The notes: generated by a model from the letters alone, not told the origin. A DNA stretch of 64,000 bases from Capra hircus (GCF_001704415.2 NC_030813.1:12666001-12730000), one strand, 5' to 3'. Shown: positions 12,056-24,590, counted from the stretch's first letter. Numbers and translations: made by a program.

Positions 12056-14584
12056 ACGACCATCAGATTATTTTATTGTCCACCTGCCTCAGCCCTGAGT
12101 CCTGGGCTCTAAGCTCTGAGCAGCCCATTCATACCTTAAACGTGTTAAGAGTATACATCCCCTATTTCTAGCGTCACTACCTCTTCACGACCCACAGGCA
12201 CATCTGCTTCTCCTGTCTACATGAAGTGACTATATCTATGCTGTTAAAAAGAACACTACAGGCCCCAAATAGAGTCACTTATGCCAGGCAACCCCACCAC
12301 ACTGGGGCTTAACACCTAACCTAATAGCAGCTTCAACCTCCCCAGAAATGTCGACTTAATTGGTCAGTTAGGAATTTTCTGGTCAGCACCAAGGAGATAA
12401 TCTGCCACGTGGGCCCCCTGCATACAAGGAAGATGAGGTAATCTGCCACTGAGACCCCTTCTGTCTGCCATACATAGGTTACTTTTTTTTTCTTTACGAC
12501 TTCCTTGTTCTGCATTTAGAAACCCTTCCCTTTCTGTCTTCCTTGGGAACTCCTCCCTACTTGCTAGATGGATGCCACCGATTCATGACTCATTTAATCA
12601 AGCCAACTAGAGCTTTAAAATCTACTTGACTTAAAGACTTTTGAAAAAGCAATGCACAGGGTGCCACATGACTCCGTCTATGCTTTCACTTGGGCCTTTC
12701 CATCCATGGGGATGTACCGTATGTGTGAGAGTCTGTCTGAGGATCTCTCAGACTGCAATGTCATCAGCTCAGCCTTGTCTGCTATGTATCCCTGTAATGG
12801 GATGACTCCAGGAAACCTGGAAATAAAAATCAACTTCAGGGACTCTGAAAACATAGCTGTTGCAGGCACTCTGCTCTCAAATCAGGCAATCCATGGATAT
12901 TTCAGGAGCATAAAATAAGTAATATTTCTTAATTTTTTTCCCTTTCCATTGCGTTTATAAATACTACACCAAAGTTGTACAAACTTTTCCAAATTTTTAT
13001 ACCAAGTGATGAACGTTTGAAGAGTAAAGGAAATACACATATTTTCATAGCAACAAAACAATTTGTAGTAACTATGGTTACATATGAGATGTGAGGAAGA
13101 AAACTAAATTTCTTCTCCAAAAGTGTCATTCTATGTGAAAACATTCTGAAGTGTATTAAAAGACTGTCCTTTGGGGTATGGATCAATCCACTCCTCTGAA
13201 GAGATATGAAAAGAGAATTCCAACTGCAAGTAAAATCTACATAGTTCATTTTTTAAAAACCTTAAAAGTTAAACTGAGATTTTTCTCTAAATGTCCATTT
13301 GAATGCAGATCAAACCCAAGGTAGACAAATGATGCTATCTAGACCACATGTTTGGCTTCTCAATATTATAACTATTTCAACAGTCAAACACCTAAGATAA
13401 AAATATAGTAAATATTTTCAAGTTCTGCCAAAATCTCTTTGCATTGCTGCATTAAGCCTTACAAGAGAATACCTGGATTCCAAGTCTTTCCTGTAGTACT
13501 TGTACGTGAACTGACTCAGCCAAAATGGTATTACACATTAATGCCTGAGGGAGACCTCATATTGGAGCTTTTAAATAAGTCTCCAAGTACAGTTTCATGA
13601 GAACTCAAGAATTGCTCAGAAACTAGGCAGTCACCATTGCTGCCTGAGCCAGATTAGAAGTTTTGTATCTCAAATGTTAATAGTATAATTTTAAAATAAC
13701 TTTAATTCACTTACAAATATGCTTATGTATAGACATGCTTTTGTTTATGCTTCAAAGAGGATATGAAAAAGCTAACTTCTGAAATTTGTTTATGTTTCTA
13801 ATTAGTATCATCTTGAATGATGACTTTGAAAAATCCTGAATGTGCTTACAGTAATTTACTTGAGCCTACTCATGTAGCTGAAAATTGGGGATTTGTGATA
13901 CATAAACGATGCAATTACATACATTTTGGACTAAAAAAAAAATCAGAGCTCGTAGGTTACACTATGCATAGTACCAATAGTTATTTCACCCATTTCTCTT
14001 CCCTTGAAATAACCTGAATGTACTGAAGTGTGGTGTTATGTTCCCATCATGCTTTGCAGGATAGACCCCTTCAGATTACCCCAGGAAACATACTCAGCTC
14101 TATATTATCCTTGAAAACTCCCAACCCAGGCTTACGTATTACTGCCTCACTGAGCACAACCACGTGGTATTCCAAATGTGACAAGAGTTCATTAAAATGA
14201 AAGGCAGGCAGTCCAGGCGGCCTAATTGTATTTTCTCACTAAGGGATGAGGGCTGGGGGAAGGGGGGTCAAGGCTCTGAAACAAGGTAAAGGAAATCGGC
14301 CTGAACATCAAGATGTTCTTGCCAGCATCTATTGCATCCTGCAGCGAATTGTTAAGTCAATGTCAGCTACTTGAACTTCCTAACAGAAGTAGTTCTGAAG
14401 CTGACCTACATGGCTGTCAAAGGTTATTACAAAGAAAAGTCTCAACAATTGCACAAAGCTACATGGCTTATTCAAAATCACTAGAAGCTCTAAGAGAAAA
14501 TATGTAACTATGGTGAGCTGGTGAAGTGTCCCTCTGGCTGAACTAATGGTTCACAGAAAACAGAAATGAGCACAAGCATTTTAC

Positions 14585-14683
14585 CTTGGTTTTTGCGTTG
14601 ACATTTGCTCCCTGCTTCAGAAGGAAGTTGACCATTTTCACATTTCCATAGTGACAGGCCACAATTAAAGGAGTGTAACCAAG
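14585..14683 (-). CDS. ANK2: ANK2 exon: ankyrin repeat 22
   Basis: This 99-bp phase 0-0 exon encodes [14 protein letters not shown] to ANVNAKTK. The turn histidine is replaced (TPLI), as I recall for ankyrin-B. Acceptor TTATTCTTTATAG, donor GTAAAA. It is 967 bp from the repeat-21 exon. Confidence 0.97.
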
Positions 14684-15650
14684 CTATAAAGAATAATAAG
14701 TAAGTTACTACTCCAGTGGTTAACACTGAAGGGGAGAGGGATTAGGGAGAACTTCAGTTCTGGGAGGACTGGTAGAAATTCTGTTTGCTTGTACAGGTAT
14801 TATTAGCAGATGATATATGCATCCTGTGGATGCAAACATAGAGCAGACCTCTGAGCACAAGAACTTAATGCAGCACAGCAGATCCGTCACTGGGCAACCT
14901 AACCTGACAAAGAGCTAAGAGAAAGACACAGATAATAGGATCTGAAAGCAAGGAAGAGAGACTGAGTCTAATAGGATCCAGAGGAGACGCACAGAAAACA
15001 GAAAATTTTGTGTTTGCTCACCTATGAGAATAAGGTGAGCTCGTAGAAGTTAATGACAGAGAGAGAGAAAAGCTGTTTAGAAATCAAGGACATGGAGGCA
15101 AGCAGACACAGAAAGAAGAAGGCAACTCATTTTGCCTGACAGATGTGATGAGGCTGCTGCTGCTGCTAAGTCACTTCAGTCGTGTCCGACTCTGCGACCC
15201 CATAGACGGCAGCCCACCAGGCTCCCCCATCCCTGGGATTCTCCAAGCAAGAACACTGGAGTGGGTTGCCATTTCCTTCTCCAATGCATGAAAGTGAAGT
15301 CGCTCAGTCGTGTCAGACTCTTAGCCTGCAGCCCACCAGGCTCCTCCATCCATGGGATTTTCCAGGCAAGAGTACTGGAGTGGGGTGCCATTGCCTTCTC
15401 CGATGTGATGAAGGGGAAAGGGTAAACTTAAGCCTGCAAAGCTGAAATCTTTTGGTATCTTTTGCTATCCATTTGACTTGATTCCAGCAAAAATGGAGCA
15501 CCATTAAATATTTGTGAGCAGAGAGAGCCACAATTAAATCAGAATGGCCATCTGAAGAGGCGGGGACTTGGACTTGGGGTGACACGAATGTGGGCTACTG
15601 GGAATCATCCAGGACAGAACCTGTCCTGATATCAACAGTGATTGGCTTAC
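14684..15650 (-). other. ANK2: ANK2 intron, repeat 21 to repeat 22 (967 bp)
   Basis: It contains a Bov-A dimer with target-site duplication, listed separately; the flanks are unassigned. Confidence 0.9.
15152..15401 (-). mobile_element. Bov-A dimer (Bov-A2) with target-site duplication
   Basis: Two head-to-tail Bov-A units (about 15152-15283 and 15288-15401) are flanked by 'gatgtgatga' at 15142-15151 and 15402-15411. A GCT triplet run sits at its 3' end near 15152-15166. Sense to ANK2. Confidence 0.9.
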
Positions 15651-15749
15651 CTTTGTGTGAGCATCCTGGTCAGCCCCATGCTTGGTGAGAATATCAGCGA
15701 CATTCACTTTATCTTCCTGGGCTGCAAGGTGTAAAGATGTAAGTCCACT
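15651..15749 (-). CDS. ANK2: ANK2 exon: ankyrin repeat 21
   Basis: This 99-bp phase 0-0 exon encodes SGLTSLHLAAQEDK to ADQDAHTK. It uses TSLH, and its second helix VADILTKHGAD has a threonine in place of a leucine of the LLL core. Acceptor TTCTCTCCATAG, donor GTAAGC. Confidence 0.97.
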
Positions 15750-16524
15750 CTATGGAGAGAATGAAACAAAGGGGTTACATTTGAAGAAGAAAATACACAG
15801 TAGCATCTATAATAGCATGTCATGCAAAAAATCCTGGAAAATTCAGAACCGCTCCCTAGAAACTGCATCTTTTAATATCTAAAACAAACCCTCCAAGTGA
15901 ATATAACTTTCCATCAAAGATATGCTCTCTAAGTTAATCAACACTGCCCTCAAATTACATTTTCTGTATTGGGTACTTATATTACAATGTGAGATTTTAA
16001 AATAACCCAGCTAATAAGCTTCCAAACAACATTCATTTCAAACCCGTTCTGATTCTCCTGCTGAATCTATTTATTCACTTGAATAAGTGATCAACCAATT
16101 ACTACTTCTACTTTATAACTGCAGCAATAATGTATATTTTCATCAGTAAAACATCACATCAATGTAAAAAAACATCCAGAGTTACAGGAAATGAGTTCAG
16201 AATAAATTTCTCCAGCACCCAAAGACAGGATACTATTTTAGGGATTTACCTAAGTGATAAATAGTGACCCGATCACTCATATATCACGCCATATATTTGG
16301 CCAGTTATATGTAAATTTCCTGGCATAGGTACTTCAAGTAATTACTTTAAGTAATTAGGCATGCAGATAAAGTACAGTTAAGAATTAATAAAAGAATAGA
16401 GAAAGGAGGGAAAAGTGATTTATTGTCAATGACAGCCTCACTACATATGTAAGTATCTCCCACCAAGCAAAACTGAAATTTAAAGGGTGTCTTTAAAACC
16501 TAAATCACTTGTATGTTTAAAACG

Positions 16525-16624
16525 TGTTTTTTGAGTACCTCTCATATGCCAGGAAGTGTCCTAGACACTTGAATACATCAGTGAACAAAAGCTGCTGCCC
16601 TTTTAGAACTTACATTCCAGCTAC
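16525..16624 (+). repeat. L2 LINE 3' fragment
   Basis: 'ttttttgagtacctctcat', 'ccaggaagtgtcctagac' and 'gaacttacattccag' follow the L2 3'-end consensus. It is interrupted on its right side by the Bov-A SINE. Confidence 0.65.
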
Positions 16625-16634
16625 CAGGATATTC

Positions 16635-16737
16635 GCCTGGAGAATCCCAGGGATGGGGGAGCCCGGTGGGCTGCCGTCTATGTGGTCGCACAGAGTCGGA
16701 CACGACTGAAGCGACTTAGCAGCAGCAGCAGCAGCAA
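16635..16737 (+). mobile_element. Bov-A monomer SINE inside an L2 fragment
   Basis: The Bov-A body ends with GAGTCGGACACGACTGA and an AGC triplet tail. It is flanked by 'caggatattc' at 16625-16634 and 16738-16747, a clean 10-bp target-site duplication. Antisense to ANK2. Confidence 0.9.
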
Positions 16738-17746
16738 CAGGATATTCATAAAATATGTTCATCTCCTGCTGTATCGTTCAAACACCTAGTGCATTTATCC
16801 TCTCCCGGTGCATCTTGCATCTCCGTACTGCGCTATCCTACTTGTCCACTCAGTGGGCACTCTCACTCCCTGAGCTCATATCCAATCAGTGTCTCAACTA
16901 TGGCCTGCAGGCTGGCTCTCCTGCAGTCTGCTTGGGTTGAGAAATCTAAACCACGTTCTTCAAAATTCACGCTCTCTAGCCATGGTGTTACTTCTATAAA
17001 GTGACATGTTCTCTGACCTTTAAAAAATCGAAGTAATAGTTACAGAGAGGAAAAAAAAGAAAAAGATTCTCCAACTAGAGAAAGGGCTTTATGTTTAAGT
17101 CTGAGGCCTTTTAATTCGTAGAGTTCTGACTGAGCTCAGCTTTGAGTTTCACAAACCCTAAGAATGAGATGGAAGATACACCCTTCTGCATTACAATGTT
17201 ATCATTTCTAAACAAATAGTATATAGTCCCAAAGTACAAACATTATGAATATTAGGACAAAGCAGATTTTTCTTCATACTGTTATTCTCTATATTAAAAT
17301 AGCAAACATAAAATTATCTCCCCTTAGAAATAATCAGTCTTTTAAAAATGTTACTGAAGTGATCATTAAATGAAGTAATCATCAGATGTCTCAAAGGCAT
17401 CTTTAATGGCATTTCAAATGTATGTGCTGACTGCTACATTATTTGCAGAATGGATTTTTTACAATATAAGATAGCAAACTAACAACCAGCGTAAAAATCT
17501 TCTACAGTTTATTATGGTAAATGTACATGCCTAAATCAAATTATGTATACCTTCCTAATAAATAACAGAAGATGTTGAAAGAATTCTTTTCAAAAAAAGT
17601 AATCTATTTCCTAAGATGTACTGGTAGACTCTACAATTGGTTTTATTATTAGATGGGTGATTGGATAAGGAATGAAATATCTATTTCTGTATTATAGTTC
17701 TTACTGAGAAATAGCCACTTAGAGCATATTAGTTGATTTTGGTTGG

Positions 17747-17870
17747 CCTTTCTTTCTTTTTGGCCACACTGAGTGGCATGAGAGATCTTAATTCTCAAAC
17801 CAGGGATTGAACCCATGTGCCCTTTAGTGAAAGCATGGATTCTTAACCACCAGACCGCCAGGGAAGTCCC
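17747..17870 (-). mobile_element. CHR-type tRNA-derived SINE
   Basis: On the minus strand it begins GGGACTTCCCTGGCGGTC, the head of cetartiodactyl CHR-type SINEs. Flanks 17734-17746 and 17871-17883 repeat 'tgatttt' and 'gttgg' with one mismatch, so the 13-bp target-site duplication is preserved. Confidence 0.8.
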
Positions 17871-19954
17871 TGATTTTAGTTGGTCTTAAATAGAAAAAGA
17901 ATATATGTATGTAGTTTAAAAGAGCAATGGAAAATTTATTATCAGCTTCGCTTATTATCTAAGATACCTTCACAGTTGCATTTTCCTGTATTTATTTCAT
18001 ATAAATTTATTTATTATTATAATTTATAAAATAAATAACACCAACCAAAAGGCAAAGTTATATTTTTCGATATCATATTGTTATTTAGATATATCTTAAC
18101 ATATTTACTAAAGTTTTACTCCAGTAACAAATACATCATCATTGATCTTTAGGAAATCACCCAGTATTGAAATCACATTATACAGATAACATAAATACTT
18201 TGTAATTCAAATGGAATATTCTTCTCCATTGCTGAGTGGAGAAAATATTCAAAAATACTCATTAAGTATTTGTTGACTATTAAAATTGTCTCAAAAGAAG
18301 TAATATGTTTAGAAGAATACCATCAGGGAGGACACAGCAAATTGATTCTAGATATATGTGTGCCATTTTTATGAATTAAAAATTACACCATCAGAAGCAC
18401 AGTGTGATCAGTTTCATGAAATGTCAATTCTACTCAAAAGTTTGCATGATTCGTTTACGGATTTCTTGTGTTTATTCTCAAATGAAGATTTGTTTTCAAT
18501 GGACAATAAACATATGACTCATTTGTGTACTGATGTAAAATGAAATATTCTACCACTGGTTTCATGATGAGACTGTCCCCAGTGAGCTAAAAGACCCCTT
18601 GAGTCCCATGATTTTAACAATCACAAGGAAACCCATGCCCCAGACTTTAAGGATTGTCTGGCTGACACATTGAATTTCACCATAAAGCATCTTCATGTTC
18701 ATTCTTGTTAAAAATGCAAATATCTTTTGCAGGGTTAAGCCTATAATTCATCTCACCATACTTTAAAAAAGGATCTCTGAGGCCTTTTGATAGAGAAGAG
18801 AGAAATGCATAAGGGCAAGGAATGTACTGGAATACTTCTGAGGGATTAAGGCACAGAATAGGACTCTGGAGGCTGTCAAGACACTCTGTCTTTTTCACAG
18901 CTCTTTCTAAAGGACATAAGCTACATAACCTATTTACAAATGTTATTAAGACCAACTTACAATTGAGCCTCCAAAAGTAATAATTAACTCAACAGTGAAA
19001 TGTGGAAAATATCATATTTGTTTATTTGTGGGAAATCCTAAGAAACTTAACTTTCACTAAACCCACACCATGTGTTAAAAAAAAAAAGCATCAGAAGATA
19101 TAAATGATGACTAACTTATAAACAAGCTCCAATTTTTTTGTTTCTCAGCAGCTGGTTCCAATGGAGTACAAAGTGTAAAAAAAAAAAGATAAGATACATA
19201 AATAGACAGGGTTATGGATATATATGGAGAAAGACTGGCATGTACTTGCAAAAATTTTAATATCTTTTTCCAATATGTCCCTGACTTGCTCTATTATAGT
19301 TAATACACTTGTCCACAAAGGCTATTCTCTGGAGAGAAGCTTTATTAAAAACACTGATTCTCTGACCACCACCATAACCACCCAAGCTAAGCAGAAATCA
19401 TTATTTTACTGAGTTCCCTGCTACTGATCAACAGGTGCCTCTGATGCTCAGCCCCGTTGAGAATGACTTGGGTCGCAGGCACAGAACGACAGCTTAGAAG
19501 CAAGTGTTTGGATTGGGCCCCAGATGAAACAGCCAAGTCTCCTCTCTCTCTGGAATCTGGAAGTAGGACCAGCAGGTTCTATAGCAATCTGGACAGCTGC
19601 TTGAACTGTGGTGATACTAACTCTTGGGAGCGATAGGATAGCCTCTCTGGTCACAGACATAGAGAAGCAAAGGGAGCAGGCACACAGAGAGAGGAAAAGG
19701 ATACCAACTTGCCGGAAAAGTCAGGACACAACCAGACAGCCCTCCAGGCAGAGTCTGTGAGCCTTGCCCCTCACTTCCTTCTGATTTTCCAGCCCCTCAT
19801 AAGGCTTGACTCCTTTGCTTCCCTTGAATTCTATAAGATATCCCTGTTTGTCTCCAATACACGCCCCCTTTTTGTTTCAAATTGTCTTAGATTGGTTTCT
19901 ATTTATGTTCACTCAAAAGACTCTTCGCGAAAGCAAGAGGCCAAACTGGAATAC

Positions 19955-20152
19955 CTTGGTTGACATGTGGATATTGGCTCCCTTATCCAGAAGTAAGGTG
20001 ACCATATCTGTGTGTCCCTCCTGCGAGGCCAGATGGAGTGGAGTGACCCCTTGCTTTGTCACGATGTTCGTCTCTGCTCCGTAGCTCAGGAGTGTGGAAG
20101 CTATCTGCATTTGATTCTTCTTGGCAGCAATATGTAAAGGAGTGTAGCCATT
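19955..20152 (-). CDS. ANK2: ANK2 exon: ankyrin repeats 19 and 20
   Basis: This 198-bp phase 0-0 exon encodes two repeats. Repeat 19 runs [14 protein letters not shown] to AETNIVTK. Repeat 20 runs QGVTPLHLASQEGH to ANIHMSTK. The stretch LLSYGAETN has serine where I recall asparagine in human ankyrin-B, a conservative loop change. The acceptor has a long T tract (TTTTATTTTTTTAG). The donor GTATTC is weak at +4 and +5, yet the reading frame and the next exon make the boundary clear. Confidence 0.96.
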
Positions 20153-20764
20153 CTAAAAAAATAAAAACACACCTATGTTGTAACCTTAGCAATTGCCCTG
20201 ATGTATGCCTATTGGAAATAAGAATCCCTAATCAACAGAAAAGTTAAAAAGTAAGGTTATAAGAAATCCAAATTCTTGCTCATCATAAGTTTCAGTCCAA
20301 TAACACCCAAATCTTTGCAAACCATTCTACTATAAGACAGATATAGACACAAATGCCCCATAGCTTAAAATCTCCCCATCATAATGCTACTCCTGAAGAA
20401 CAACAAGCCAGATTCCTCATCTACATCACCGTCCTTTAAATACCTGGAGATGGTTTTCATATCTCCCTTTAGTCTTTTTTTCAGGTTAAATTTCCCATTC
20501 CTTCAACTATTCCTGACAGAAGCCCCATTTCTAGAGTTCTCCATTGAGGAGGACCTGCTTCGGACTGACTCTAGTTTGTTAATATACTTTAGATATGTTT
20601 TTAATAACACAGAATAAAACAGCATTATTTCCATGATCTTGTTATAACACCCCTACCAATGTGCTTCTAGTTGGAGTGTACTTTTTAATCATATAACAAT
20701 TATTTAGTATGTGCCCACCATAGCCAGTCAGCGTGTGTGGTGTGGTGAAAAAGATTTCTGTTGT

Positions 20765-22905
20765 TTTTGTTCAGTTGCTAAGCCATGTCCAACTCTTTGC
20801 GACCCCATGGACTGTAGCACACCAGGCCTCCCTGTCCTTCACCATCCCCAGGAGTTTGCTCAAATTCATGTCCACCGAGTCAGTGATGCTATCTAACCAT
20901 CTCATCCTCTGCCACCGTCTTTTCCTTTTGCCTTCAATCTTTCCTAGCATCAAGGTCTTTTCCAGTGAGTTGGCTCTAAGCCTCAAGCGGCCAAAGCATT
21001 GCTGCTTCAGCTTCAGCATCAGTCCTTCCAATGAATATTCAGGGTTGATTTTCTTTAGGATTGACTGATTTGATATCCTTGCTATCCAACAGACTCAAGA
21101 GTCTGAGAGTCTTCCACAGTTCCACAATTCAAAAGCATCAATTCTTCAGGGCTCAGCCTTCTTTATGGTCCAACTCTCACATCTGTACATGACTACTGGA
21201 AAAACCATAACTTTGACTATATGGACTTTTGTCAGCAAATGATGTCTCTGCTTTATAATACCCTGTCTAGGTTTGTCAGGGTTTTCCTTCTAAGAAGCAA
21301 GAGCCTTTTAATTTCATGGCTGCAGTCACTGTGAGAAGTGATTTTGGAGCCCAAGAAAACAAAGTCTGTCTCTGTTTCCACTTTTCCCCCTTTTCTCTAT
21401 TGGCCATGAAGTGATGGGACCAGATGCCATGATCTTTTAAATGTTGAGTTTCAAGCCAGCTTTTTCACTCTCTTCTTTCACCCTCATCAAGAGGCTCTTT
21501 AGCTCCTCTTCACTTTCTACCATTAGAGTGGTATCATCTGCATTTCTGAGATTGTTGATATTTCTCCCAGAAATCTTGATTCCAGCTTGTGATGTATGCA
21601 GTCTGGCATTTTGCATGATGTACTCTGCATATAAGTTAAATAAGCAGGGTGATAATATACACCCTTGTCAGACTCCTTTCATAATTTTGAACCAGTCTGT
21701 TGTTCCATGTCCTGTTCTAACTGTTGCTTCTTGACCCAAATACAGATTTCTCAGGAGACTGGTAAAGTGATCTGATATTCCCATCTCTTTAAGAACTTCC
21801 AGTTTGTTGTGATCCACACAGTCAAAAGCTTTCACCTAGTCAATGAAGCAGAAGTAGATGTTTTTTCTGGAATTCCCATGCTTTCTCCATGATCCAATGG
21901 ATGTTGGCAATTTGATCTCTGGTTCTTCTGCCTTTTCTAAATCCAACCTGTATATCTGGAAGCTCTCAGTTCACATACTCAAAACCTAGCTTAAGGGATT
22001 TTGAGCATTATCTTGCTAGTATGTGAAATGAGGACAACTGTATGGCAGTTTGAACATTTTCTGGCATTGCCCTTCTTTGGGATTGGAATAAAAACTGACC
22101 TTTTCCAGTCCTGTGGCCATGCTGAGTTTTCCAAATTTGCTAACATATTGAGTGCAGCACTTTCACAGCATCATCTTTTAGGATTTGAAATAGATCAGCT
22201 GGAATTCCATCAAATGATGGAATTGTCATTTGATGGAATTCCATCAAAGCTAGAACAAATTCTAGCTTTGTTCATAGTGATACTTCCTAAGGCCCACTAA
22301 CTTCATACTCCAAGATGTCTAGCTCTAGGTGAGTGATCACACCATCGTGGTTATCTGGGTCATTGAGACCTTTCTTATATAGATCTTCTGTGTATTCTTG
22401 CCACCTCTTCTTAATCTCTTCTGCTTCCATTAGGTCCTTACCGCATCTGTCCTTTATCATGACCATTCATGCATGGAATGTTTCCTTGATATCTCCAGTT
22501 TTCTTCAAGAGAAGTCTGATCTTCCTCATTCTATTGGTTTCCTCTATTTCTTTGCATTGTTCATTTAAGGTCTTCTTATCTCTCCTTGCTATTCTCAGAA
22601 ACTCTCCATTCAGTTAGGCGTATTTTTCCCCATTTTCCCTTGCCTTTCACTTTTCTTCTTTCGTCAGCAATTTGTAAAACCCTCTCAGACAACTGTTTTG
22701 CCTTCTTGCATTTCCTTCTCTTTGGAATGGTTATGGTCATGGCCTCCTGTACAATATTATGGGCCTCAGTCCATAGTTCTTCAGGCACTCTGTCTACTAG
22801 ATTGAATCTCTTGAATTTATTCATCATCTCCGCTGTATATTAATAAGGGGGTTGATTTAGGTTAGATCTGAATGGCCTAGTGGCTTTCCCTACTTTCTTC
22901 AATTT
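20765..22905 (-). mobile_element. BovB (RTE) LINE, 5'-truncated, about 2.1 kb
   Basis: The minus strand reads through the BovB reverse-transcriptase region and 3' end. Recognisable short open pieces appear at 22827-22576 and 21031-20771, but stops and frameshifts break the frame between them. The endonuclease part is missing. It is a dead copy in the sense orientation of ANK2. A palindromic insertion sits at 22201-22270. Confidence 0.9.
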
Positions 22906-23970
22906 AAACAATAAAATCAGCTTATATTAATCTTGTGGTCAACTAAAATCCTCAACCTCCTTTTTGTCTCTAAAAGCTGCTCAAAGGTAGAAATATGAGG
23001 CTACTAGTTTTACGTGGGAGTTTGTGGAGAGAACCAGAAACCAGAGAACTCAAACTTTGCTTATAACAACCTAAGTTTAAACCTCATACTTAGTTAAAAG
23101 GACAAACAGATTAGCAAAACTCCGGAACAAGTGAAGTCTGGAACCTACACTGTTTCCTTTCCTCCTCTTTGTCAATTCTGGTAGAATTTTTCATGAAAAA
23201 CAGTGACTTGCCATTAATTGTGAGACGCTGCAGGGAAGCACAGCATACTGATGAAGTGCTTCTTATGAGACTCCTAAAGTCTAACTGCAAAGTGTACTGA
23301 AAAATGAAAAGGGGCTTTGAGACTTTAAAAGGCCTCTGTGTAGTCATGAAATCTGGAGCCTCACACATCCCTATGTTATCCCACTGTCTCCTTCTCTCCA
23401 AGTCAACAGAAGCATCTTTCAGTTCCCGTGGACATTTCCCTCTGAGCTGCTCGGGAAATTCAGCAGCTCTTCCTGGAAGTCTTTTCACCGGCCCCTTATG
23501 TTCTACGTGATCTAGAACACTGCACTTGAACCATGGGCTCTACTGAATAAAAGAGCACATAGATTATTGTGGACCCTGTAAGTTTACAATTTTTTTTTTT
23601 TTTTTTGCAGTGGGCTTTCTTTCTTCAGCCCCAACTCTCCCCAGTCCTGTAGCACAGACTACCAAAGCTAAGCCAAGTATCAGTAAACCTACCAAGGTAA
23701 GGTAAAATCCGGGACTCATGTAGAGAAGGACAGAGAGGTTTTAAAAAATAAAAAAAACAACACACGAGATCAAAGAGAATGCTAAGTTGTAGCAATATAA
23801 GAGGTCTGACTGTCCAGCAGATACTTAACCTGCTAGTCTGAAGAACCCGCCTGACTCCATATAGAGTCAAATTTTGGGGAACCAAATAACAACAACAAAC
23901 CCAATGAAAACTAAGAAAGGATTCTGGAGTTTGATAGAAAGAAGCAAAGAGGTTCCAGGATCCCAGGGAC

Positions 23971-24117
23971 TGTGTGTGTTGGGGGCAGGCGGGGGGTGGG
24001 GTGGGGTGGGGATGGATGGGGTTTGGGGGCAGTTAGGGTGCTGTAGTGAGCGGAGGCTCCAGAGTGGCAGCAGGGCTGGGGTCCGCCCACTGGCAGCCTC
24101 TTGGAGCAGCCTCAGAG

Positions 24118-24151
<34 letters not shown>

Positions 24152-24291
24152 CAGGCGGGGTGGGGTGGGGTGGTTTGGGGTGGGGGATGGATGAGGTTGG
24201 GGGGGTTAGGGCGCTGTAGTGAGCAGAGGGTCCAGAGTGGCAGTAGGGCTGGGGTCCGCCCACTGGCAGCCTCTTGGAGCAGCCTCAGAGC
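23971..24291. repeat. GC-rich tandem duplication with TG microsatellite
   Basis: Copy 1 (23971-24118) and copy 2 (24119-24291) both start with TG alternation, pass through GGGGT-rich sequence and end 'cagcctcagagc'. The length difference is mainly the TG run, expanded to 32 bp (24119-24150) in copy 2. Composition contrasts with the AT-rich surroundings. Confidence 0.85.
24119..24150. repeat. (TG)16 microsatellite
   Basis: Uninterrupted TG dinucleotides inside copy 2 of the duplication; likely polymorphic. Confidence 0.95.
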
Positions 24292-24590
24292 CGCAGGCCT
24301 CATGCTCCCTGACAAGCCGGGGCAGGTGAGCAGAAGATACGAGAGGAGCCTCTGAAACCCGCCCACTGCAAACCCTGGAGCAGAGGCTGCTCTCCCCAGT
24401 CTTCGGGACTCTGTATGTTTGCTCCTGAGTAAGGACCACACTTTGTCCAGGTGAGAGATCAAGGCTTTATTTGTCTCTTTAGAAAAACCATACACTTTAT
24501 AAGTTAGGTCTTCTCTCCCTGGTAGATTGAGAGTCTCTTGTGGGGGGGGAACATCCATTTATAGTTTTACAACAACCCTTCCTTTACACA
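24292..24590 (-). mobile_element. Possible LTR fragment, antisense on the given strand
   Basis: On the minus strand a TATAAAG near 24495-24501 is followed about 30 bp later by AATAAAG near 24467-24473 and then a GC-rich tail, the order expected for an LTR promoter and polyadenylation signal. I found no paired TG/CA ends with target-site duplication, and I do not recognise a named family. It could equally be unique sequence. Confidence 0.3.

Larger units (their letters stand above)
10853..14584 (-). other. ANK2: ANK2 intron, repeat 22 to repeat 23 (3.7 kb)
   Basis: It contains a Bov-A monomer and MIR-like pieces. The stretch 12280-12640 has a composition unlike its AT-rich surroundings and might be an old LTR, but I could not place it. 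The stretch 12640-14584 shows nothing recognisable. Confidence 0.85.
15750..19954 (-). other. ANK2: ANK2 intron, repeats 19/20 to repeat 21 (4.2 kb)
   Basis: It holds an L2 fragment interrupted by a Bov-A SINE and a CHR-type SINE. The stretches 15760-16520, 16750-17730 and 17890-19954 show nothing I recognise. Confidence 0.9.
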
